Assembly: GCF_023169965.1 (NCBI RefSeq)
Contig: NZ_AP025592.1
Location: 434,001-498,000 of the forward strand
Reading direction: 5' to 3'
Origin: Anaeromyxobacter paludicola
GTDB taxonomy: Bacteria > Myxococcota > Myxococcia > Myxococcales > Anaeromyxobacteraceae
DNA length: 64,000 nucleotides
Below are positions 7,260-15,139 of this stretch, piece after piece; within the stretch, counting starts at the first letter, position 1; each line of letters begins with the position of its first letter. A model generated the notes under the pieces. It ran no database searches. It was not told the origin of the DNA and saw nothing but the letters and a program-made list of their open reading frames with translations. The translations under genes and the position numbers were made by a program.

Positions 7260-8500
7260 GGCGAGAGCCAGGCCTGCGCCGCGGTCACGGCCGCCTCGAC
7301 GCCCGTGCGCAGGGTGGGGTGCAGGACCGGCGCGAAGCGCGGGTTGTGGTTGGTGGGGAGGTCGCCCAGCCGGCCAGACTCCCGAGCCTTCCTGTACGCG
7401 TCCGGGTCCGTGCCGCCGACGAACCAGAACACCGAGGGGGCGTGCCATCCGGCGCCGAAAGATCCAAAGTCCTCGCTGGCGGAGGTCGGTTCGGTCTCCT
7501 GCAAGCGCTCGGCGGGGAAGCGCCGCTGGAACGATTCGACCACGCGGTGGGTCGCCTCCGGATCGTTCTTCACCAGCATGTAGCGATCGAGGGGGGTGAT
7601 CTCCGGCGGCCTCGGCGCGCCCGAAGCCGCGGCCTCCGCCTTCACGATCCGCTCGATCGCCGCGAGCACCCGTGAGCGGACCCCCTCGTCGAAGGTGCGC
7701 ACGTTCAACTTGATGAGTGCCTCGTCCGGGATGACGTTCTCCTTGGTCCCGGCCTGCAGCGCGCCCACGGTGACCACGGCGGCCTCGGTTGCAGCGAGCT
7801 CGCGGGAGACGATGGTTTGCAGCCGCAGTACGGTCGACGCGGCCATCACCACCGGGTCGATGCTCGCTTGCGGCATCGAGCCGTGGGCCCCGCGGCCGAA
7901 GAGGCGGACCTGGAAGCTGTCCCCGGCCGAGGTCACCACCCCCGCCCGCCAGCCGAGGACGCCGGCCGAGCCGACCATGACATGCTGCCCGAGGATGACG
8001 TCGGGCCTGGGGAAGCGCGCGGCGAGCCCACCGGTCATCATCGCCTGCGCGCCTTCGCCGGTCTCCTCCGCGGGCTGGAACACCGCCATCAAGGTGCCGC
8101 GCCAGGCAGCTCGCGCACGCGCCAACAGCGAAGCCGCGCCTGCCAGCCAGGTCACGTGGATGTCGTGGCCACACGCGTGCATCACCGGGACGGTCTTCCC
8201 CTCCCGATCGGTGGCGGTCACCCGGCTGGCGTACGGCAGTCCGGTGTCCTCCTTCACGGGCAGGGCGTCCATGTCGGCGCGCAGCATGACGGTAGGCCCG
8301 GTCCCGTTGCGCAGGATGCCGACGACGCCGGTCCCGCCGATTCCGGTCGTCACCTCGAAGCCAGCGGCGCGCAGCCGCTCCGCCGCGATGCCCGCGGTCC
8401 GGGTCTCCTGGAGCGAGAGCTCGGGGTGGGCGTGAAGGTCGGCGTAGAGGTTCTCGAGCTCCGGGAGGAGCTCGTCGAGCGGGCCGAGCACCTCGTCCAT
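7256..8500 (-). CDS. M20-family amidohydrolase (hippurate / IAA-amino acid hydrolase type)
   Basis: A 414-residue metalloenzyme of peptidase family M20D. Visible motifs: LHAHPELSLQE near residue 22, the RADMDALPV strand, the metal-binding Cys and His of HACGHDIHV, the catalytic and binding Glu pair in PAEETGEGA, a later metal-binding His (GQHVMVG), the dimer-domain GRGAHGSMP loop and a C-terminal EDFGSF segment. Such enzymes cleave N-acyl or N-aryl amino-acid amides in the cytoplasm. A strong Shine-Dalgarno (AGGAGG) precedes the ATG. The downstream TRIC gene overlaps by 4 bases. It belongs to the accessory stretch beside the tRNA. Confidence 0.9.
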   Translation of the reverse strand: MDEVLGPLDELLPELENLYADLHAHPELSLQETRTAGIAAERLRAAGFEVTTGIGGTGVVGILRNGTGPTVMLRADMDALPVKEDTGLPYASRVTATDREGKTVPVMHACGHDIHVTWLAGAASLLARARAAWRGTLMAVFQPAEETGEGAQAMMTGGLAARFPRPDVILGQHVMVGSAGVLGWRAGVVTSAGDSFQVRLFGRGAHGSMPQASIDPVVMAASTVLRLQTIVSRELAATEAAVVTVGALQAGTKENVIPDEALIKLNVRTFDEGVRSRVLAAIERIVKAEAAASGAPRPPEITPLDRYMLVKNDPEATHRVVESFQRRFPAERLQETEPTSASEDFGSFGAGWHAPSVFWFVGGTDPDAYRKARESGRLGDLPTNHNPRFAPVLHPTLRTGVEAAVTAAQAWLSP

Positions 8501-8724
8501 TGCGGCCTCCTATCGTTCCAGCGGCGCGGGGGACTGGATGCTGCTGGCCGTCGTCTCTGCAGCGAGGTGCGCGCGCACGCACGCCTACTATGGGACGCCG
8601 GCCATGCGAGAGGGCCCCGAAGGGGAGACACGCTGCCCGGCAGGCGGGCGCGCTCGGGGAACGAATTCATCGCGCGCCCCGAGCGCAGGCGGTAGGGCGA
8701 AACGGTCGAGAGAGGGCGAGGCGA

Positions 8725-9063
8725 ATGGACATGGCGAGCACGTTGACGAAGCAGCAGCTCGAGAACCTGAGGCGAAGGCTGGAGCAAGAGCGCGCGCGGA
8801 TTCTCCGGGTGCTGGAGTCGGTCGAAACCACGTCTCCACGGCCCGAACAGGAAACAGAGTTCGAGGAGGCGGCCCAGCGTCAGACCGAGCAGGAGCAGGG
8901 GCTCGAAGTGGCGGCGCGAGAGCGCGCGTTGCTGGTCGAGGTCGAGCGGGCGCTGGCCAAGTTCGCTGCGGGGACGTACGGGACCGGAGAGCACACCGGC
9001 GCCGCGATCACTTACGAGCGGCTCCTCGCGGTCCCCTGGGCTCGCGAGCCCGCCGGCGGCTGA
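8725..9063 (+). CDS. DksA/TraR-family protein lacking the zinc finger
   Basis: About 112 residues. The ATG at 8725 (or 8731) is chosen because the coiled-coil sequence begins there; the longer upstream frame has no family similarity. Residues 5-85 form the Glu/Arg/Gln-rich helical hairpin of DksA (KQQLENLRRRLEQERARILR, then VEVERALAKFAAGTYGTGE). The C-terminal part keeps the ITYERLLAVPWARE pattern. The four Cys of the zinc finger are missing, including those that normally flank the GxYG turn, as in the C4-less subgroup. DksA proteins insert into the RNA polymerase secondary channel. The tip Asp-Ala pair of DksA is not obvious, so a general transcription role is only inferred. Confidence 0.75.
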   Translation: MDMASTLTKQQLENLRRRLEQERARILRVLESVETTSPRPEQETEFEEAAQRQTEQEQGLEVAARERALLVEVERALAKFAAGTYGTGEHTGAAITYERLLAVPWAREPAGG

Positions 9064-9332
9064 GCCGTCGTCGTGCAACTGGCAGGTACGAGCTACTTGG
9101 CGCGCAGGGGAGGGTTGAACGAGATAGTACCGGGCGCTGAACACCCGCTGAAGGTGGCACGGATCCGGTCGGGGCCCCTCGTCCCGAGCTCGACGATCCG
9201 TCCACGTGGACCGCGAGCCCGTTTCAGCGTGTGTGCCGAAGGGCGCACCGAGCGACGGACGCCAGCAAGTAGCACCCCCCAGGACAGGTTGACGGGCTCT
9301 CGCTGGAGTCCTGCGATCGACGGGAGGACCCT

Positions 9333-9692
9333 ATGCGCGGACGCTGCGCAGCCGTACTCGGGTGTCTCGTCCTGGCCGCCTGCGGGGCGGGGGTGGTGGG
9401 GCGTCGTCGTCCCTGGAGGTGCAGCCTCATTCCGCCTCGACGCAGGCCAGCGGGGCCACGCTCACCTTCACGTCGGTGGTGAAGGGCGATTCGGGGATGC
9501 CCATCTGGACCCTCAGCGGCTCGGCCCCGGACCTCGGAACGGTCGTTCCGGTGCAGGACGCGAGCACGGTCTACACGCCGCCGGTCAAGGTCGCTGCGGC
9601 CATCACGGTGACGCTGACGGCCCAGCTGAACGATGAAGACCTCGAGCTGCTACTGGGCCCGGAGCATCGACCTGGGCTTCCACGTGCCGTGA
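9333..9692 (+). pseudogene. frameshifted lipoprotein gene
   Basis: GGGAGG and the ATG at 9333 start a clear lipoprotein signal peptide ending in the lipobox LAAC. The frame is then lost in a G-rich run at about 9386-9401. The continuation is found one base out of phase, from about 9390: SSSLEVQP, then an Ig-like strand series with TFTSVVKGD, IWTLSGSAPDLGT, STVYTPP and ITVTLTAQLND. Near 9640 a return to the first frame would give a plausible ending (WARSIDLGFHVP, stop 9690-9692); otherwise the second frame runs on to 9778 without protein-like sequence. One or two single-base shifts would restore a secreted protein of about 118 residues. A sequencing error in the G run is an alternative. Confidence 0.55.
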
Positions 9693-9880
9693 GGCTTCTC
9701 CGCGCCCTCGCCACACCGTCGTGGACGAGGGGCTCGCGGCCGCCCGCGGTCGCGGCCTCGGCCATGGAGGACGACTGAGGCGAACGCCCGGCGAGCGATC
9801 CCCGCCCGGCGTCCTCCGCGCGCTCGAGCGCGAGGCCGGATCCGCGACAGGGGTGTCGGAACGGCCTACAGTCGGCCCGG

Positions 9881-9954
9881 CCGGTGGGGGGATCTCGCAG
9901 CCGAAGCGCCCCACCGGCGGTGGCGCGGTCCCTGCACCCGCCCGCGGGCGGGTG
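9881..9954 (+). promoter_or_regulatory. structured region with hairpins upstream of the patatin gene
   Basis: Two perfect inverted repeats stand close together: CCGGTGGGG (9881-9889) with CCCCACCGG (9909-9917), and a 20-bp perfect palindrome at 9935-9954 built on CACCCGCCCG. They lie 26-99 bases before the ATG at 9980. No T-run follows, so this is not a standard terminator. It may be an operator or a leader structure. Confidence 0.4.
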
Positions 9955-9979
9955 AGCCCCGCGCTCACGCGGAGGACGC

Positions 9980-12268
9980 ATGGTGGCTCCCATCCTCGAG
10001 GCGATCGCCGCGGCGGCCTGGCTCGCCACGGGCGGCGTGGCCGCGGACGGCGCCGCCCAGGCCGCGGACGACACGCTCTCGGTCTCGCTCACCGTGAGCG
10101 GCGGCGTGTCGCTCGGGACCTACGAGGCGGGGCTCCTCTCCTACGCCATGGAGGCGGTGCAGCGGTCCCCGGGCGCCAGCCTGCCGCTCCTCACCGGGGC
10201 GTCGGCCGGGAGCCTGAACGCGCTCCTCGCGGTCATCGCCGCGTGCGGGCCGGAGCGCCCGGCGGAGCCCACCGGCTCGCTCTTCTGGCGCACCTGGATC
10301 CCGGTCGGCTTCGACCAGCTCTTCGTGGACCCGCCGGCCACGCCGCTCGGCGTCTTCTCGCGCCAGTGGCTCGACCGCGGCGCGGCCCGCATCGAGGAGG
10401 CCTGGAACCGCGGGCTCGACCGCTCCTGCGACGTGGTGCTCGGGATCTCGGCCACCCGCGCCCGGCCGCGCCGGCTGCGCGCGGCGGGCGGCCGGCTCGA
10501 GCTGCCGAGCATGGAGGAGAAGTTCGCGCTCCGCATCCAGGGGCGCGGCCCCGGGCGCCCGCCGCGCGTGACGAACTACCCGGTCCCCAACCTGTGGCCG
10601 GCCGCGCTGCTCGTCACCGACGAGGCCGGCGAGGTCGGGTTCGCGGCCCTGCGAGACCTCGTCTTCGCCTCGATGTCCTTCCCGATCGCCTTCCCGCCGC
10701 AGCCGCTGCGGACCTGCGCGGCCGGCGAGACCGCGCGGCCGGGCCTCTGCCTGGAGTCGGAGGCCCGGACCGCGCCCTACGTGGACGGCGGCGTCTTCGA
10801 CAATGCGCCGCTGCGGCTCGCGGCCGGCCTGGCGCGGGTGGGCCTGCAGCGGCTCCCGGGCTCGGGGCGGCTCTCGTGGAGGGACGTCCCGGATCCGGGC
10901 GTGCGCGACGTGCCGCGTGACCTGGCCCTCGGCTTCATCGACCCGGACTCGGCCGAGTACCCCGCGCCGCGCGTCGCCGAGCTGACCCCGGACGACGGCT
11001 CCTTGCCGCGGCACGTGCAAGACCTCCTCGCGGCCTTCGTGGACACTGCCCGGTCGAAGGAGCTCGCGACGCTGCTCGAGGAGCAGCCCGGCGTGGCCGA
11101 TCGGATCGTGCTCCCGACCCGGCACTACCCGGCGGCGGGCGCGCCCATCGCCGCGTTCCTCGGCTTCTTCGAGACCGAGTTCCGCGTCTTCGACTTCCAC
11201 CTCGGCATGTACGACGCCTCGCGGATGCTGGCGGGCGGGGTGCACACGCCGGAGGGGAGGGTGGTCGCGCCGCCGGTGGCGGGCGCGGCGGCGCGGGGCG
11301 GCGAGGGCTGGCGGCGCTTCGCCTGCATGCGGGCCGTCTTCGACGGCGAGCCGGGCGCGGCCGACGCCTGCCGCGGCGACGCGCTCGCCGACTTCCGCGT
11401 CCTCCTGCAGGTCTCGCTCGACGAGCTCTACTCGGCCTGCGCCCGCCGGCCGAAGGCCGGGGCCGGCGACGGCGCCGCCTGGCGGAACCCGCGCTGCGAG
11501 GCCGCCGCGCGGGGCGAGCCGCCGCCCAGGGTGCCCGGGGTGACGCCGGCCGAGCCGCCCGACTGGCGGCGCCAGGAGGCGGAGCCGGAGCTGGCCTACG
11601 CGCTGCGCCTGCTCTCGGGCTACGGGTTCCGCTTCGCCGACCTGCGCGTCCCGCCGGGCCGCGAGGATCTCGCCCTGGCCCGCATCCGGCACGAGCTCGG
11701 GCGGGCGGCCCGGTCGCTCGCGGCGGTGCAGCCGGGGCCGCGCCAGGGGGAGGTCGCCTTCTTGTCGAAGCTCGCCGCCGACGCCCTCGCGTACTCGCCG
11801 CCCGACCACGCGCTGCACGTCACCATGGGGCCGGCCGAGTCGGAGGTGGGCTTCAGCCACGGCATCCGCCAGGACCTCCTGCGCACCCGGCTCGCGCTCT
11901 CGGCGGCGGCCGGGTTCCGCGGGCTGGAGGGCGTGTTCTCCTCCGGCGCGGCCGCGCCCTTCGCCGGGCTCCTCACCGCGGGGATCGAGGCCCAGCCGCT
12001 CGGGAACTCCGCTCTCTCGCAGTTCCGGTTCGGGCTGCGGGGCGGCTGGTCCTTCGCGTCGGGGGACGACTACGGCGCCGGGCACTGCGACGTGGCCGCG
12101 TCGTCGAGCGTCTCGGCCTGCTCCCGGCCGGTGGTGCAGGCCCTCGTCGGCCTCACGGCGCTGGAGCGGTTCCGGATGCAGCTCGTGGGTGAGTGGTTCC
12201 CCGGCGTCGGCGGCCGCTCCACCGCCTGGTCCCTCGCGCCGGGCATCGGGCTCGAGCTCGGCTTCTGA
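9980..12268 (+). CDS. patatin-like phospholipase with C-terminal barrel-like domain
   Basis: A 762-residue protein with GGAGG five bases before the ATG. Residues 1-30 form a hydrophobic, signal-like segment. The patatin domain follows: oxyanion-hole glycine loop SGGVSLGTYEAG (about 40-50), nucleophile Ser75 in GASAG, and catalytic Asp269 in the DGG motif, so the Ser-Asp dyad is complete. A long middle part (about 290-600) is Ala/Arg-rich. The last ~150 residues alternate like outer-membrane strands (HVTMGPAESEVGF, LRTRLALSAAAGF, FRMQLVGEWFPG) and end in a terminal Phe (LGLELGF-like). Exported lipid hydrolase anchored in the outer membrane is inferred. The gene stands alone after a structured upstream region. 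Confidence 0.82.
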   Translation: MVAPILEAIAAAAWLATGGVAADGAAQAADDTLSVSLTVSGGVSLGTYEAGLLSYAMEAVQRSPGASLPLLTGASAGSLNALLAVIAACGPERPAEPTGSLFWRTWIPVGFDQLFVDPPATPLGVFSRQWLDRGAARIEEAWNRGLDRSCDVVLGISATRARPRRLRAAGGRLELPSMEEKFALRIQGRGPGRPPRVTNYPVPNLWPAALLVTDEAGEVGFAALRDLVFASMSFPIAFPPQPLRTCAAGETARPGLCLESEARTAPYVDGGVFDNAPLRLAAGLARVGLQRLPGSGRLSWRDVPDPGVRDVPRDLALGFIDPDSAEYPAPRVAELTPDDGSLPRHVQDLLAAFVDTARSKELATLLEEQPGVADRIVLPTRHYPAAGAPIAAFLGFFETEFRVFDFHLGMYDASRMLAGGVHTPEGRVVAPPVAGAAARGGEGWRRFACMRAVFDGEPGAADACRGDALADFRVLLQVSLDELYSACARRPKAGAGDGAAWRNPRCEAAARGEPPPRVPGVTPAEPPDWRRQEAEPELAYALRLLSGYGFRFADLRVPPGREDLALARIRHELGRAARSLAAVQPGPRQGEVAFLSKLAADALAYSPPDHALHVTMGPAESEVGFSHGIRQDLLRTRLALSAAAGFRGLEGVFSSGAAAPFAGLLTAGIEAQPLGNSALSQFRFGLRGGWSFASGDDYGAGHCDVAASSSVSACSRPVVQALVGLTALERFRMQLVGEWFPGVGGRSTAWSLAPGIGLELGF

Positions 12269-12356
12269 GCGGCGCCTGCCAGGAGCCCCCTGGGGCGGCG
12301 GGCGGCCCGATCCGTCCACCTGTCACGGCCGCGCCGGGGGATTAAAATGATCGCCT

Positions 12357-14384
12357 GTGAGAGAACCCCCCATCGCCCAGAACACCCACGCCCCGACCCA
12401 GCGAGGTCCCGCCGCGGCGCCCCAGGAGGAGCTGCGCGCGCAGCTCGCGAGCGCGCTGCGAATGGAGCGAGAGCTGCGGAAGGCGCTGGAGGAGCACGAG
12501 CGGCAGGTGCGCCTCTTCGACGGCGTGACCTCGACCACCCCCGACTTCGTCTACGTCTTCGACCTCCAGGGCCGCTTCGTCTACGCGAACCGGCGGCTGC
12601 TCGAGGTCTGGGGGATGCAGCTCCCCGACGTGATCGGCAAGACCTGCCGGGAGCTCGGCTACGAGCAGTGGCACCACGACATGCACATGCGCGAGATCGC
12701 GCAGGTGATCGAGACGAAGCGGCCCATCAAGGGCGAGGTGCCGTTCAGGGCCCCGCTGACCGGGATCTTCGGCGTCTATGAGTACATCTTCACGCCCGTG
12801 CTCGGGCCCGACGGCGCGGTCGAGAGCATCGCGGGCACGACGCGCGACGTGACGGACCGAAAGCGGGTCGAGGAGGCGCTGCGCGAGAGCGAGGAGAAGC
12901 TCCGGCTCGCGAAGGACGCCGCCAAGATGGGCGCGTGGGACTGGAACCTCCTCACCGGCGAGCTGCACTGGACCGACCGCTGCAAGGCGCTGTTCGGGCT
13001 CGAGCCAGGGACGGTGATGAGCTACGAGGTGTTCGTCGGCGCGATCCACCCGGAGGATCGCGAGCGCGTCGAGGGCGCCGTCCGCGCCGCGCTCTCCGAC
13101 CACAGGGACTACGACGCCGAGATGCGCACGGTCTGGCCCGACGGGACCGTCCACTGGATCGCGTCGAAGGGGCGGGCGACGTTCGACGGGCACGGCCGCG
13201 CCGTGCGCATGGCGGGCATGGCGCTCGACATCAGCGACCGGAAGGGCACCGAGGAGCAGCTGCGGGAGGCCGTCGAGCGCCTGCGCGAGGCCGACCGGCG
13301 CAAGGACGAGTTCCTGGGGATGCTCTCCCACGAGCTGCGGAACCCGCTCGCCCCCATCCGCAACAGCATCTACCTGCTGGAGAAGGCCCCACCCGGCAGC
13401 GAGGCGTCGCAGCGCGCCAGGGCGGTCATCTTCCGGCAGACGGAGCAGCTCGCGCGGCTCGTGGACGACCTCCTCGACGTGACCCGGATCTCCCGCGGCA
13501 AGATCGAGCTGGAGCGCCAGCGGCTCGACGCGCGGGTGATCGTCCGGCAGGTCACGGAGGACCTGCACGGCGTGTTCGAGCACGCCGGGGTCGAGCTGCG
13601 CGTCGAGCACATGGGCTTCGCGCCGGCGTGGGTCGAGGTCGATCCGACGCGCCTCTCGCAGGTGCTCGGCAACCTGCTCCAGAACGCGGCGAAGTTCACC
13701 CCGAGCGGCGGCAGGGTGACGGTGTCGCTCACGAGGGACGAGCGCTGGGCCGAGCTGTGCGTCCGCGACACCGGCGCGGGCATCGCCGCCGCGGAGCTGC
13801 CGCACGTCTTCGAGCCGTTCGTCCAGAGCGAGCAGACGCTGGCCCGGAGCAAGGGGGGGCTCGGGCTGGGGCTCGCGCTCGTGAAGGGGCTCGTGGAGCT
13901 GCACGGCGGGACGGTGCAGGGCCGGAGCGACGGCCCCGGCCGCGGCGCCGAGTTCGTGGTGCGCCTGCCGCTCGTCCTCCCCGCCCAGCTCCCCGCGGAG
14001 ACGCGCCCCGCGACCCCGCGGGCCCAGCGCCGCATCGTCCTCATCGACGACAACGTGGACGCCGCCGAGACGCTCGCGGACGTGCTCGCGCTCGAGGGGC
14101 ACAGCGTCAAGACGGCGCGAGACGCCCGATCGGGCATGGCGCTCGTCCGGGAGGAGCGCCCGGAGTTCGTGCTGTGCGACGTCGGCTTGCCCGACCTCGA
14201 CGGCTACGACGTCGCGCGGGCGCTCCGGCGCGACCCGGCGCTGCAGGACGTCCGCCTCGTCGCGCTCAGCGGCTACGCGCAGCCGGACGACCGCGAGCGG
14301 GCGCGGGCCGCGGGGTTCGTCGCCCACATCGCCAAGCCCGCCGATCTCGACGAGCTGCGGCGGCTCCTGACCGAGGAGCCCTAG
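12357..14384 (+). CDS. hybrid sensor histidine kinase (PAS-PAS-HisKA-HATPase-REC)
   Basis: A 675-residue cytoplasmic sensor kinase starting at GTG 12357; no transmembrane segment is seen. After a short coiled region come PAS 1 (about 48-165) and PAS 2 (about 180-300), then HisKA with phospho-acceptor His325 (MLSHELRNPL). The ATPase domain has the N box (NLLQNAAKF), G1 (DTGAGIAAAE), F box (FEPFVQSE) and G2 (GLGLGLALV). A C-terminal receiver has the acidic pair (LIDDN), phospho-acceptor Asp608 (LCDVGLPD) and the Lys of AKPAD. The receiver suggests a phosphorelay or intramolecular control. The signal is unknown. Its stop codon shares CTAG with the convergent gene. Confidence 0.92.
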   Translation: MREPPIAQNTHAPTQRGPAAAPQEELRAQLASALRMERELRKALEEHERQVRLFDGVTSTTPDFVYVFDLQGRFVYANRRLLEVWGMQLPDVIGKTCRELGYEQWHHDMHMREIAQVIETKRPIKGEVPFRAPLTGIFGVYEYIFTPVLGPDGAVESIAGTTRDVTDRKRVEEALRESEEKLRLAKDAAKMGAWDWNLLTGELHWTDRCKALFGLEPGTVMSYEVFVGAIHPEDRERVEGAVRAALSDHRDYDAEMRTVWPDGTVHWIASKGRATFDGHGRAVRMAGMALDISDRKGTEEQLREAVERLREADRRKDEFLGMLSHELRNPLAPIRNSIYLLEKAPPGSEASQRARAVIFRQTEQLARLVDDLLDVTRISRGKIELERQRLDARVIVRQVTEDLHGVFEHAGVELRVEHMGFAPAWVEVDPTRLSQVLGNLLQNAAKFTPSGGRVTVSLTRDERWAELCVRDTGAGIAAAELPHVFEPFVQSEQTLARSKGGLGLGLALVKGLVELHGGTVQGRSDGPGRGAEFVVRLPLVLPAQLPAETRPATPRAQRRIVLIDDNVDAAETLADVLALEGHSVKTARDARSGMALVREERPEFVLCDVGLPDLDGYDVARALRRDPALQDVRLVALSGYAQPDDRERARAAGFVAHIAKPADLDELRRLLTEEP

Positions 14385-15127
14385 GGGACGCCCACCCCGA
14401 ACCCCCACGTCAGCCCGACCCGGAGCTCGGTGGTGTCCACGCCGCCGGCGCGGGCGCGCCGCACCGCCGCGTCGAGCGACAGCCCCTCGCTGAAGCGCCA
14501 GATCGCCCCGAGGAGGCCGGAGAGGGTCTCGGGGGAGCCTCGCTCGCTCTCGACGAAGAGCTCCGCCACCGGCCGGACGGGCCACGCGTGGTGGCCTTCC
14601 AGGATGACTCCGCCGAAGACCCCGGGCTCGTGCGCCCGGGTCCATGCCACCGCGCCGTTCACGTGGACGGTCAGGTCCGTCCAGCGCTGCGAGACGATCC
14701 CGGCCCACTCGGCGCCCACGCCGGACTCTCCGTTCCAGGTCGGGAGGAGGGCCCCCGCCTCCGTCGCGACGCTCAGGCCCGGCTTCTCCTGCAAGCTCCC
14801 CTCGCGCAGGACGTGCTTCACGGAGAGCGCGGTGTCCTCGACCCTGAGCCGGGGCTCGTGGATCTCGCCGCCGAGCTGGACGAAGTGCCGTCCCTCGAGC
14901 ACCACCTCCCAGCCGTCGGCGAAGCCCCAGTTGAGGATGGCGCTCGGAGCGACGAGCGTCCGGTCGGGGCCCTGGACGAGGTAGCCCACGGGCCCGAGCT
15001 CCAGCTCCACCGTCCCCCGGTCCGCCACCGCCGCGTCCGTCGAGTTGAACGGACGGTAGGCGAGCGCCGCCAGGGGCCAGGACAGGGTGAGCGCGACCAG
15101 CGTGAGGAGCGGACCGCGACCCACCAC
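14381..15127 (-). CDS. exported beta-barrel-like protein paired with pentaheme cytochrome
   Basis: About 248 residues, starting at one of two adjacent GTG codons (15127 or 15124) with GAGGAG upstream. Residues 1-24 are a signal peptide (LLTLVALTLSWPLAALA). The rest is made of alternating strands rich in Gly, Trp and Val, such as GTVELELGPVGYLV, AILNWGFADGWEVVLEG and WTDLTVHVNGAVAWTR, ending in ELRVGLTWGFGVGVP. It resembles small outer-membrane proteins of the transporter or copper-resistance-like types, without a named family. It lies 12 bases behind the pentaheme cytochrome gene and probably forms an operon with it. Confidence 0.7.
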   Translation of the reverse strand: MVGRGPLLTLVALTLSWPLAALAYRPFNSTDAAVADRGTVELELGPVGYLVQGPDRTLVAPSAILNWGFADGWEVVLEGRHFVQLGGEIHEPRLRVEDTALSVKHVLREGSLQEKPGLSVATEAGALLPTWNGESGVGAEWAGIVSQRWTDLTVHVNGAVAWTRAHEPGVFGGVILEGHHAWPVRPVAELFVESERGSPETLSGLLGAIWRFSEGLSLDAAVRRARAGGVDTTELRVGLTWGFGVGVP

Positions 15128-15139
15128 GGTGAGGGCTCC

